Assembly: GCA_031267825.1 (NCBI GenBank)
Contig: JAIRYJ010000032.1
Location: forward strand, 1-60,961
DNA: 60,961 bases
Origin: Bifidobacteriaceae bacterium
GTDB taxonomy: Bacteria; Actinomycetota; Actinomycetes; Actinomycetales; WQXJ01
Reading direction: 5' to 3'
The notes under the pieces were generated by a model. It was not told the origin of the DNA, did not search any database, and saw nothing but the letters and a program-made list of their open reading frames with translations. Of this stretch, positions 51,621 to 59,918 are shown one piece after another. The first letter of the stretch is position 1. Every line of letters begins with the position of its first letter. A program made the position numbers and the translations under genes.

Positions 51621-52848
51621 GCAACACCGGGCCGGCGGCGAAGGCGGCGGCCCGGGCTGGTGAAAGATCACCCGGGCCTTGGAGCTTGATCCGGTCAAGG
51701 CCTAGCCAGTTGGCCAGCTGACGCAGTTCAACCGTCAAAGCGGTGGCCAGATCACCATCTGGAATGGTGACGCCTGGCTCGCGCCAGGCGGCCTGGACCA
51801 GCAGGGTGCTTCCTGGCCGGTCCGCTTTCAGATCAAGCCGGGCCGCGAAGAGACCATCCAGCAGGTAAAGGTAAACGTAGTAACCCCAGATGCGCTTCGA
51901 CGCTGGCGTGTAGATCTCGATCCGGTAATCCAGGCCGAACAGTTCAGCCAGTCGGCGGCGGTTGAAAACAACCGAATCGAACGGGCTGACCAAGCCGGAG
52001 GCGGTCAGTCCGGTTGGGACGGCCGCCTCCGGCAACATCCAAGCGGACTGGCGCCAACCTTCAACACTGACCGGTGTTAGTTGACCGGCATCCGCCAATT
52101 CCTGGATGGCGGCAGCGGTCTGGCGGGCATCAAGCCGGAAATAGTCGGCCGCATGAGCCGATGTCGCCACCCCCAAGGCGGCAACCGCCCGGAGAGCCAA
52201 CACCCGGTGGGCCTGTGGGCGGCTCAGCTCCGCTTCAGCCAGAATCTCCTCCGGGATGACCCGTTCCGGCAAGTCATAGACCCTTTCAAAGTGGGCGTTG
52301 CGCCGGTTGCAGGCGATCTGTCCGCCGTAAAACAGCCATTCCAGGGCGGTCTTAGCGTCAGACCAGTTCCAGCCCCAGTTAGGGCGGTCCCGTCCAGGCG
52401 CGTTATCCAGATCACGGGCGGTCAGCGGTCCGTCTTGACGGACCCGCTCCAACACCTGGCGAATCAGGTCTGGTCGCTGATGCTTGATCCGGAGCATACG
52501 GGCCCAGGCATGATTTTCGGCGTCAGCCATCTTCCAACGCCAAGCCGGGTAAAGGCGGATGTCGATCAGGGCGGCTTCATGACCCCAATACTCGAACAAG
52601 CGCCGTGGCGCCTGGGCGGCGGCCGCCTCCAGGATCGCGTGGTCATAATGCCCCAAACGGCTGAACAGAGGCATCAAATGGGCTCTGGCCAGCACGTTGA
52701 TAGCGTCAATCTGGAACAGTGCAAGCCGATCGATCTCTTGTTGGAGTTGATCGGTTGTGACTTGGCCAGTGAACCGCTCTTTCAGACCGAAGCCTTGGGC
52801 GCTCAGCGCCAAGCGTTGCGCTTCTGTCAGGGACAAGCTGGTCACCAT
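51568..52848 (-). CDS. AlkZ/AlkX (YcaQ)-like winged-helix DNA glycosylase
   Basis: 426 aa HTH_42 family protein. The N-terminal LALFQIDAINVLARAHLMPLFSRLGHYD holds the catalytic Q-x-D motif of AlkZ/AlkX glycosylases, which unhook interstrand crosslinks and excise alkylated bases. WGHEAALIDIRLYPAWRWKM, WNWSDAKTALEWLFYGGQIACNRR and VSPFDSVVFNRRRLAELFG are family blocks. The last roughly 15-20 residues (RNHWNHRRRGLERHRSR) are read out of frame from the RTX remnant and are probably not ancestral. It lies downstream of sufT in the same direction. Confidence 0.88.
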   Translation of the reverse strand: MVTSLSLTEAQRLALSAQGFGLKERFTGQVTTDQLQQEIDRLALFQIDAINVLARAHLMPLFSRLGHYDHAILEAAAAQAPRRLFEYWGHEAALIDIRLYPAWRWKMADAENHAWARMLRIKHQRPDLIRQVLERVRQDGPLTARDLDNAPGRDRPNWGWNWSDAKTALEWLFYGGQIACNRRNAHFERVYDLPERVIPEEILAEAELSRPQAHRVLALRAVAALGVATSAHAADYFRLDARQTAAAIQELADAGQLTPVSVEGWRQSAWMLPEAAVPTGLTASGLVSPFDSVVFNRRRLAELFGLDYRIEIYTPASKRIWGYYVYLYLLDGLFAARLDLKADRPGSTLLVQAAWREPGVTIPDGDLATALTVELRQLANWLGLDRIKLQGPGDLSPARAAAFAAGPVLRNHWNHRRRGLERHRSR

Positions 52849-52869
52849 GGCGCTGGCCGCAGCTATCGA

Positions 52870-53343
52870 TCAGACGTTGAAACCGATGGCGCGCAACTGT
52901 TCGCGGCCATCTGGTGTGATCCGGTCAGGACCCCACGGCGGGGTCCAAACCCAGTTGATTTGTACACCACTGACCAGACCTTCCAATGCGGCGGCGGCCT
53001 GTGATTCGATCAGGTCAGTCAACGGGCAGGCCGCTGAGGTGAGCGTCATGTCAACTGTTGCCCAGCCTGCCGGATCTATGGTCACGCCGTAAAGCAAACC
53101 AAGATCAACCACGTTGATGCCGAGTTCTGGGTCAATTACGTCGCGTAAGGCCTCTTCGATTTCAGCCGCTGCTGGCATGGTCTGGGCCGGTGCGGCCACC
53201 ACTGCCCCATCGTCAATGGCGGGCGCGGCCAACTCTCCAGGCGGAGCTGGTGAAGTCGACTCGCCAAGCTCAACCGGTTGCACCGAAGACCGGGCCGGCG
53301 GTGGCGGCGGGAACTGGCTCGAAGTGTAGGGCGATCCGGTCAT
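52870..53343 (-). CDS. sufT: SufT/MIP18-family Fe-S assembly factor
   Basis: 157 aa. The conserved DUF59 domain occupies the second half: EIEEALRDVIDPELGINVVDLGLLYG, MTLTSAACPLTDLIE with the conserved Cys, and WTPPWGPDRIT. The first 60 residues are a Pro/Ala-rich extension. Found at the end of actinobacterial suf operons (Rv1466 position), it assists cluster maturation. The start is 2 bases after the sufU stop. Confidence 0.92.
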   Translation of the reverse strand: MTGSPYTSSQFPPPPPARSSVQPVELGESTSPAPPGELAAPAIDDGAVVAAPAQTMPAAAEIEEALRDVIDPELGINVVDLGLLYGVTIDPAGWATVDMTLTSAACPLTDLIESQAAAALEGLVSGVQINWVWTPPWGPDRITPDGREQLRAIGFNV

Positions 53344-53345
53344 GA

Positions 53346-53831
53346 TTAGATCCCTTCTGGTATGTGGGCTGGGCTGGAATCCCCAACCAAGGCTTTAGCG
53401 ATAGCCTCACGTAACGCCATCCAGCCAAGCAGAGCGCACTTGACGCGCATCGGATAGAGCGAAACCCCAGCCAAAGCGATGGCATCACCCAGTTGATCCT
53501 CCAGGGCCTGATCCAGGCCGTGGCCACGCGAATGCATCAACTGGTTGAAGACTTGTTCCAGTTCAGCGACCCGCTCCAGCGGTAGACCATCAACCAGTTC
53601 CGTCAGCAAAGAAACCGAAGCCTGCGAAATGGTGCAACCCTGACCATCCCAGGTGACGCCGCGCAGCACCGGTTCTCCGTCAGCTAGCCGCACTCGTAAC
53701 CGGATTTGATCACCACACACCGGGTTGACCTGGAACGATTCGCCATCAAACGGTTCAACCAGGCCCCTACCTTGAGGATGTTTGGCGTGATCGATAATCA
53801 GCTCTTGATAAATCGAGTCAAGTGAACTCAT
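53346..53831 (-). CDS. sufU: SufU sulfur-transfer scaffold protein
   Basis: 161 aa. LYQELIIDHAKHPQGRG at the N terminus, NPVCGDQIRLRVR (first Cys), WDGQGCTISQASVSLLTEL (second Cys) and VKCALLGWMALREAI (third Cys) give the zinc-binding Cys set of SufU. It accepts sulfur from SufS. The ATG overlaps the sufS stop. Confidence 0.94.
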   Translation of the reverse strand: MSSLDSIYQELIIDHAKHPQGRGLVEPFDGESFQVNPVCGDQIRLRVRLADGEPVLRGVTWDGQGCTISQASVSLLTELVDGLPLERVAELEQVFNQLMHSRGHGLDQALEDQLGDAIALAGVSLYPMRVKCALLGWMALREAIAKALVGDSSPAHIPEGI

Positions 53832-55120
53832 CGACCAACCCCAAAATAGCTTCTGACCTGCGAGACGGCATCAAGGAAACGATCGACCTCTAAGGCTGTG
53901 TTGTACAAGCCAAGCGAAGCTCTGGTTGAAGAGGTGACACCCATAGCCCGGTGAATCGGTTGGGCACAATGATGTCCGACCCGCACCGCTATACCCTCCG
54001 CATCCAAGAACTGGCCAGCGTCATGCGGATGGACACCTTCAATCTCCAACGCCACAGCACCGATTCGTCCGTCCGCTTCGGCCGGTCCCAGCACCCGCAA
54101 GCCCGGAATGCGCGCCAAGCCAGCCAACAGTCGCGAAGTTAGAGCATGTTCCTGGGCAGCGACCCGATCCATCCCCAAATCATTAAGGTAGGCGATCGCC
54201 GCGGCCCAGCCGACCGCCTGGGTGACAGCTTGAGTGCCAGCCTCAAACCGGGCCGGAGGCGGTTGGAAGGTGGCTTCCCGCATTGTCACAATTTCCACCA
54301 TTGAGCCGCCAAGCGAACCGGGCGGCATGGCTTGAAGCAACTCGGCCCGGCCATAAAGCCCGCCAATACCGTTCGGCCCAAGCATTTTATGAGCTGACAG
54401 AACAGCGAAATCCACCCTAAGGGCGCCAACATCAAGTGGCTGATGCGGCGCCAATTGGGCCGCGTCCATGACGGTTAGAGCGCCAACCTGGTGGGCGGCA
54501 TCGACCAATGGAGCGACCGGCGTAACCGCTCCCGAAACGTTCGACGCCCCAGTGAAAGCGACAATCCGGCTGCGCGGTCCGATCACCCGGCTGATCTCAT
54601 CAAGTCGGATCCGCCCGGCCGAATCAACTGGCAGCCAGGCCAGCTCGGCACCAGTTAGTTGGGCCAGCCGCTGCCACGGCACCAAATTGGAGTGGTGTTC
54701 GGCTTCGGTCACCACAATCCGGTCCCCCGGGCCGACAGCGAAACGTTGGCTTGATCCGCCGGACTTATTGCCCGATGCCGCCAGGAAGCTTGCCACCAGC
54801 AGGTTTATTCCAGCGGTGGTGCCTGAAGTGAAAACCAGTTCCTCAGGGCTGGCGCCCAGAAAATCAGCCACCCCAGCCCGTGCGGCCTCATAGGCGAGGG
54901 TCGCCTCGGCCGCTAGCTGGTGCGCTCCGCGGTGAACCGCCGCGTTGTGGTTCTCAGTGAATTCCCGCATGGCTTCTTCAACCACCCGTGGCCGTTGCGA
55001 AGTCGCCGCCGTGTCAAGGTAAACCAGTTCTTTGCCGTCCGCCAGGCGGTGCCCAAGCAGCGGGAAGTCAGCCCGAATGGCGGCCAGTTCTATGTCAGAC
55101 AGCGCTAAGGAATCGGTCAT
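53828..55120 (-). CDS. sufS: SufS cysteine desulfurase
   Basis: 430 aa from ATG 55120, overlapping the sufC end by 26 bases; the frame is open to 55219 but that is sufC sequence. Group II desulfurase features: LVYLDTAATSQRPRVV, TSGTTAGINLL, EAEHHSNLVPWQ, the PLP lysine in FAVLSAHKMLGPNGIG, and RVGHHCAQPIHRAMG with the active-site Cys. It supplies persulfide to SufU. Confidence 0.95.
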   Translation of the reverse strand: MTDSLALSDIELAAIRADFPLLGHRLADGKELVYLDTAATSQRPRVVEEAMREFTENHNAAVHRGAHQLAAEATLAYEAARAGVADFLGASPEELVFTSGTTAGINLLVASFLAASGNKSGGSSQRFAVGPGDRIVVTEAEHHSNLVPWQRLAQLTGAELAWLPVDSAGRIRLDEISRVIGPRSRIVAFTGASNVSGAVTPVAPLVDAAHQVGALTVMDAAQLAPHQPLDVGALRVDFAVLSAHKMLGPNGIGGLYGRAELLQAMPPGSLGGSMVEIVTMREATFQPPPARFEAGTQAVTQAVGWAAAIAYLNDLGMDRVAAQEHALTSRLLAGLARIPGLRVLGPAEADGRIGAVALEIEGVHPHDAGQFLDAEGIAVRVGHHCAQPIHRAMGVTSSTRASLGLYNTALEVDRFLDAVSQVRSYFGVGR

Positions 55121-55850
55121 AGCCTTCAGCCTCCAGCCGTGTGGCCAAATCCGGGCCACCTTCTTCAGCGATCCGTCCGTCAACAAAGACATGCACAAAA
55201 TCTGGTTTGATGTACTCAAGAATGCGCGTGTAATGGGTGATTAGCATGATTCCTGCTCCAGTGGCGGCCTGCGCCCGGTTAACCCCCTCAGATACAACCC
55301 GTAACGCGTCAACATCTAGACCAGAATCAGTTTCATCCAAAATGGCGATCTTCGGTTCTAACAGCTCCATTTGCAGAATCTCATGACGCTTCTTCTCACC
55401 ACCAGAAAAGCCTTCATTAACTGACCGTTCAGCGAACTCACGGTCAAACCGTAAAGCGTCCATCGCCTGGCCAACCTGTCTAACCCATGTACGCAGTGGC
55501 GGCGCCTGACCAGACACAGCCGTCTTAGCTGTCCGCAAGAAGTTCGCCACTGTGACACCAGGAACCTCAACCGGGTATTGCATCGCCAAGAACAAGCCCG
55601 CCCGGGCCCGCTGATCAACACTCATGGCTAACAGATCCTCGCCTTCAAGACTGACCGATCCGCTGGTCACAAGGTACTTCGGATGACCCGCTAAACAGTA
55701 AGCCAGGGTTGACTTGCCCGAACCGTTCGGGCCCATGATGGCGTGAGTTTGGCCGGACGCGACCGTCAAATTGACACCCTTCAGGATCGGTTTGACACCC
55801 TCAGGTGTATCAACGCTGACATGCAGGTCTCTGATTTCAAGCTTGGTCAT
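55095..55850 (-). CDS. sufC: SufC ABC-type ATPase
   Basis: 251 aa. Walker A GPNGSGKSTLAYCLAG, the Q-loop region, NEGFSGGEKKRHEILQM signature and IAILDETDSGLDVDAL Walker B are complete. SufC powers the SufBCD scaffold. It overlaps the Rieske gene by 14 bases. Confidence 0.96.
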   Translation of the reverse strand: MTKLEIRDLHVSVDTPEGVKPILKGVNLTVASGQTHAIMGPNGSGKSTLAYCLAGHPKYLVTSGSVSLEGEDLLAMSVDQRARAGLFLAMQYPVEVPGVTVANFLRTAKTAVSGQAPPLRTWVRQVGQAMDALRFDREFAERSVNEGFSGGEKKRHEILQMELLEPKIAILDETDSGLDVDALRVVSEGVNRAQAATGAGIMLITHYTRILEYIKPDFVHVFVDGRIAEEGGPDLATRLEAEGYDRFLSAV

Positions 55851-56223
55851 GGCTGTCCTGTCCTATCTCAATCACAACTTGTCCGTCCTCAATCGCCACC
55901 GGGTAAGTCGCCACCGGCTGATCGGCCGGCAGGTTCTGCGGCACACCGGTCGCCAAATCGAAACGTGACCCGTGCCCCCAGCATTCCAAAGTGCAGCCCT
56001 CAAAATCACCCTCAGACAGCAAGACTGGCCCATGCGAACAAACATCATTCAAAGCGAACCATTGACCGTCCTCAGTGTGGGCCACCACAATGGCGGTTGT
56101 ACCAGGCGGGCCTTGCTCCTCAGGTTCACCAATCACTTCAGGTTCCGTCCCGAGACGCACCTGAACCGACCGGACCTCACCTAGCCCAATCTCATCGGCT
56201 GAACCGATCACTAACGAACTCAT
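55837..56223 (-). CDS. Rieske-type ferredoxin of the suf operon
   Basis: 128 aa. FALNDVCSHGPVLLSEG and CTLECWGHGSRFDLATG supply the two His and two Cys ligands of a Rieske [2Fe-2S] cluster. Such a small Rieske protein between sufD and sufC is usual in actinobacteria; its exact role in assembly is unclear. It is coupled to sufD by ATGA. Confidence 0.92.
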   Translation of the reverse strand: MSSLVIGSADEIGLGEVRSVQVRLGTEPEVIGEPEEQGPPGTTAIVVAHTEDGQWFALNDVCSHGPVLLSEGDFEGCTLECWGHGSRFDLATGVPQNLPADQPVATYPVAIEDGQVVIEIGQDSHDQA

Positions 56224-57362
56224 GCGTGGCTGTTCCTTTGCTGATCCAGTTTGGCGTCAACCGCGGTCACCAAAGCCGCCGCGACATCTTTCAGCCCAAT
56301 CCGCCCAATCAATTCGGCGAAAAACGCGTGCACCACCAAAGAACGGGCCAAATCCTCAGGAATACCGCGAGCTTGCAGGTAAAACAACTGCTCCTGGTCA
56401 AACCGGCCAGTCGCGCTAGCGTGGCCGGCGCCCCCAATCCGGCCGGTGGCGATCTCCAGATTAGGCACCGAATCCGCCCGAGCATCCTTCGCTAACACCA
56501 AGTTACGGTTCTCTTCATAACTGTCGGTGCCCTCAGCCCCGGCCCGGATCAACACATCACCGACCCAAACGGAATGAGCCGTCGGCCCAAGTAAGGCGCC
56601 TTTGTAGGTTGCCCGGGATCGGCAGTTGCGTCCGGAGTGATCAACGAATAGCTGCGTTTCATGATGCTGACCAGTGTCAGTCAAATTGATACCCAAGGCT
56701 TCCAGGTTGCCGCCGTCACCTTTCAGTTGAAGCTCCGCTGTGACCCGGACCAAGCTCCCACCCAGTGCCACCGAAACATATTTCAGGTGAGCCTCCTTGC
56801 CTAAAGTAGCCCGGTGTGAGGCGGCGTGAATCGAACCAGCCGCCCAGTCATGCAACACGACAACCGTGATGTCGGCGCCTTCCTCGAGCACAATCTCAAC
56901 GCCTTGCGCCAAATAGGCCAGGCCGGAATGTTCCAACACCACACTGCCTCGGGCGTTGGCTTTAGCCAAAACCACCAGGTGGCTGGCCGATGCCTGGGCT
57001 GTTTCAGTGCCATCCCCGCCGGTCAGGCGCACCACGGTCAGATCTTCGGCGTTAGTTCCGTTCAGGGTTATCAAAGTCGCATCGTCCGATGCCGCCCACG
57101 CGGCCGCCGCTATCCGGTCACCTGGCGCTGGGGTTAGTCCAACAGCGGGATGGCCCAGGCTAACCGTTTCGGCCGTGACCCCAGCTGGTAGCGGGCTGGA
57201 AACCCGCGTTACGACGTGTGATGACAGGGCGGCATCGTACAACTTGGCTAAATCCGCCAACGGACTGAAACGCCACTGCTCATCACGCGGCGACGGTCTG
57301 GGGAAATCAACCGGATCGAAAGACGCCAAGCGGGAACCGCGCGAAACTAAGTTGATTCCCAT
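56220..57362 (-). CDS. sufD: SufD scaffold subunit
   Basis: 380 aa beta-helix protein of the SufBCD complex. DEQWRFSPLADLAKLYDA at the N terminus and the C-terminal GAGHASATGRFDQEQLFYLQARGIPEDLARSLVVHAFFAELIGRI are SufD signatures. It shares one base with the sufB stop (TGATG). Confidence 0.95.
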   Translation of the reverse strand: MGINLVSRGSRLASFDPVDFPRPSPRDEQWRFSPLADLAKLYDAALSSHVVTRVSSPLPAGVTAETVSLGHPAVGLTPAPGDRIAAAAWAASDDATLITLNGTNAEDLTVVRLTGGDGTETAQASASHLVVLAKANARGSVVLEHSGLAYLAQGVEIVLEEGADITVVVLHDWAAGSIHAASHRATLGKEAHLKYVSVALGGSLVRVTAELQLKGDGGNLEALGINLTDTGQHHETQLFVDHSGRNCRSRATYKGALLGPTAHSVWVGDVLIRAGAEGTDSYEENRNLVLAKDARADSVPNLEIATGRIGGAGHASATGRFDQEQLFYLQARGIPEDLARSLVVHAFFAELIGRIGLKDVAAALVTAVDAKLDQQRNSHA

Positions 57363-58798
57363 CAGCCGACCGATCCTTCCATTTGTAATTCGATCAGACG
57401 GTTCAGTTCCAGGGCATATTCCATCGGTAACTCACGGGCGATCGGTTCAACAAACCCGCGCACAATCAAAGCCATCGCCTCAGCTTCAGCTAAACCACGT
57501 GACATCAAATAGAAAAGCTGATCAGCTGACACTTTAGAAACTGTCGCCTCATGTCCCATGGTGACATCATCTTCCCGCACGTCAACATAAGGATAGGTGT
57601 CAGTTCGTGAAACGTCATCGACTAGCAGAGCGTCACAAATCACATTCGACTTGGCGCGTTCAGCACCCGGCAAAATCTGAACCAAACCACGATAAGAAGT
57701 ACGTCCCCCACCACGGGAAATCGATTTCGAAACGATTGAACTCGAAGTGTCAGGCGCGGCGTGGATCATTTTAGCACCGGTGTCTTGATGTTGGCCCTCA
57801 CCAGCGAAAGCGATCGAAAGTGTCTCGCCACGGGCATGCGGACCAGCCAGGATACAAGTCGGATATTTCATTGACACTTTTGAGCCAATATTGCCGTCAA
57901 CCCATTCCATGACGCCGCCCGCTTCAACCACGGTCCTTTTAGTCACCAGGTTGTAGACGTTAGTCGACCAGTTCTGGATTGTGGTGTACCGCACCCGGGC
58001 GTCCTTCTTGACCAGGATTTCAACCACTGCGGCGTGCAGTGAATCAGTTTGGTAAATCGGTGCGGTGCAGCCCTCAACATAGTGAACATAGGAGCCCTCA
58101 TCAGCGATGATTAAGGTCCGTTCGAATTGCCCCATGTTTTCTGTGTTGATCCGGAAATAGGCTTGCAGAGGTATATCCGCCCGGACACCTGGTGGCACGT
58201 AAATGAACGATCCGCCAGACCAGACGGCACTATTCAAGGCGGCGAATTTGTTATCGCCCGGGGGCACTATGGTGCCGAAGTATTGGCGGAACAGGTCCGG
58301 ATATTGTTTCAGGCCTGAGTCTGTGTCAAGGAAGACCACTCCTTGAGCTTCAAGGTCACCGCGGATCTGGTGATAGACCACTTCAGATTCGTATTGTGCG
58401 GCCACACCGGCGACCAGTCGTTGCTTTTCGGCTTCAGGAATTCCGAGCCGGTCATAGGTTCGTTTAATGTCCTCCGGTAAGGCATCCCAACTGGTGGCGG
58501 GACGGTCAACTGGCCGGACGTAATACTTGATGGTGTCAAAGTCGATGCCGGACAGGTCAGCGCCCCAATTAGGCATCGGCTTCTTGTTGAACATTTCCAG
58601 CGCCTTCAGACGGAAACTGGTCATCCAGTCTGGTTCGTCCTTGATCTTTGAAATCCCCTCAACGATCTGCCTGGTCAGGCCGCGTTGGGCGGTGGCGCCA
58701 GCGGCGTCAGCATCATGCCAGCCGTACTGGTAGTGGCCAATTGAGGCGATCGCCTCAGCCTGGCCGAGTTGTCCGGTACCCGGTGCGGGTGTTGTCAT
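57362..58798 (-). CDS. sufB: SufB scaffold subunit
   Basis: 478 aa, normal intein-free length (the M. tuberculosis homologue carries an intein). [44 protein letters not shown] residues, [13 protein letters not shown] and the end [23 protein letters not shown] are SufB hallmarks. It is the site of cluster assembly. The ATG overlaps the sufR stop. Confidence 0.97.
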   Translation of the reverse strand: MTTPAPGTGQLGQAEAIASIGHYQYGWHDADAAGATAQRGLTRQIVEGISKIKDEPDWMTSFRLKALEMFNKKPMPNWGADLSGIDFDTIKYYVRPVDRPATSWDALPEDIKRTYDRLGIPEAEKQRLVAGVAAQYESEVVYHQIRGDLEAQGVVFLDTDSGLKQYPDLFRQYFGTIVPPGDNKFAALNSAVWSGGSFIYVPPGVRADIPLQAYFRINTENMGQFERTLIIADEGSYVHYVEGCTAPIYQTDSLHAAVVEILVKKDARVRYTTIQNWSTNVYNLVTKRTVVEAGGVMEWVDGNIGSKVSMKYPTCILAGPHARGETLSIAFAGEGQHQDTGAKMIHAAPDTSSSIVSKSISRGGGRTSYRGLVQILPGAERAKSNVICDALLVDDVSRTDTYPYVDVREDDVTMGHEATVSKVSADQLFYLMSRGLAEAEAMALIVRGFVEPIARELPMEYALELNRLIELQMEGSVG

Positions 58799-59562
58799 TC
58801 GCTTCCTTCCCGCCTCATGGGGCTGGTGCCAGTTTTGGCCTGGCTTCCGGCCGGCGCCAGTTCAAGGGCTACCGGCACGCAAGTCGTGCAAACATGTTCA
58901 CCGCTAGCTAGGGTCGCTAGTCGTTGCACATGGACACCGAGGAGGCGCCCGATGACGTCCGTTTCAGCTTCACAAAACTGCGGGAAGACCCGCGCCACCC
59001 GGTGAACTGGGCAGTGGCCTTGGCATAGCTGAAGTGTCAGGCCGCGTGGGCCTGGCCGGACGGTGGCGGCGTAGCCGTCGGCGTTCATGGCAGCGGCCAG
59101 CGCCGTGATGCGGTCCTCCAGGCCTGGTCCGGCCTGCCCGATGGCGTCCGTATAGCGTTGTTCGAGGCGTTGGGCGCGTTGGCGGGCCAGGCCGCCAACC
59201 GCCCCAGGCCCAGCGGCTTGAGCGAGGTATTCGATCGCCTCAACGGCCAAATCGTCACTGCCTTGTTTGAGTTCACGATGGGCTGTGCTGGAGGCCACAA
59301 AGTAGCGAGCTGGGCGGCCGCGTCCCCGGCCGCCTGGGGCTGGCGTTGGGCCTGGATGTTGTTCGATCAGGCCGCCGGCTTCGAGTTCGCCGAGGTGTCG
59401 GCGGATGCCGGCTGAGGCGAGTCGCAGTTCGGAGGCGATTTCCCCAGCTGTGACAGGTCCCTGCGCCACTACCAGGCGAAGGATGTGGGCCCGGGTGGCG
59501 CAGTCAGTGGCGGCGTCGCTGGTGACGGGCTGATTAGTCAAGGCGCGACCATTCCTCTCCAC
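58795..59562 (-). CDS. sufR: SufR-type Fe-S sensing repressor
   Basis: 255 aa from GTG 59562, or 248 aa from TTG 59541, which has GGAGAGGAA about 10 bases upstream and may be the better start. The winged helix occupies residues about 20-85 ([31 protein letters not shown]). The C-terminal Cys residues (CQGHCPVH...FCEAE...VCTTC) would hold a [4Fe-4S] cluster. SufR represses its own suf operon when clusters are sufficient. It is the first gene of the operon. Confidence 0.92.
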   Translation of the reverse strand: MERNGRALTNQPVTSDAATDCATRAHILRLVVAQGPVTAGEIASELRLASAGIRRHLGELEAGGLIEQHPGPTPAPGGRGRGRPARYFVASSTAHRELKQGSDDLAVEAIEYLAQAAGPGAVGGLARQRAQRLEQRYTDAIGQAGPGLEDRITALAAAMNADGYAATVRPGPRGLTLQLCQGHCPVHRVARVFPQFCEAETDVIGRLLGVHVQRLATLASGEHVCTTCVPVALELAPAGSQAKTGTSPMRREGSE

Positions 59563-59905
59563 GTAATCCGCAACACGACTGTTCTCAAATAAGCCTCAAC
59601 GATGTTACGCGCTAAACCTCATCATGGCTAACCGGACGTGCCCTGTCTCACTGATAGCTGACTGCCTGGTAGGTCAGACCCAAGACACTTCCAGCACTGT
59701 GACCTGGGGTTTAGTTGATCGCGTGGTTTAGGCCAGTCAGCCGAACCGCCACCGCCCACCCAGGAATTGACCCCAGTGCGGTCAAAATCAGCCACTGGGG
59801 TCGTTTTCTGTGGGTCAGATCAACTCCGCTATGGCTGGGCGGTCGGGAATCCGACCAGGTGCCCCTCGGCGCGTCCGACCAAGCGGCTTTCCGCGCGTCA
59901 GCCTG
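59563..59905. other. sufR upstream region
   Basis: 343 bases with no supported gene. It contains the sufR promoter side (minus-strand TTGAGG and TTGAGA hexamers near 59585-59605; an AACA-GTCG-TGTT near-palindrome at about 59570-59583 could be an operator) and hairpins that separate it from the hydrolase gene. Confidence 0.5.
59769..59802. terminator. 10-bp hairpin upstream of sufR
   Basis: GACCCCAGTG (59769-59778) pairs perfectly with CACTGGGGTC (59793-59802), loop 14 bases. On the plus strand it is followed by GTTTT. It sits downstream of the leftward hydrolase gene and upstream of sufR, so it probably insulates the two. Confidence 0.6.
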
Positions 59906-59918
59906 TTAGCTCAGGCTG
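59899..59918 (-). terminator. Hairpin containing the hydrolase stop codon
   Basis: CAGCCTG (59899-59905) and CAGGCTG (59912-59918) form a 7-bp stem with a 6-base loop that includes the TAA stop at 59908-59906. Confidence 0.45.

Noticed and set aside
52081..53004. 307-codon plus-strand frame opposite the AlkX/YcaQ-like gene
   Set aside because: The minus-strand frame carries clear family motifs (Q-x-D and others); the plus frame has none.
57362..58798. Possible intein in SufB, as in M. tuberculosis
   Set aside because: The protein is 478 aa and contiguous with family motifs; no intein-length insertion.
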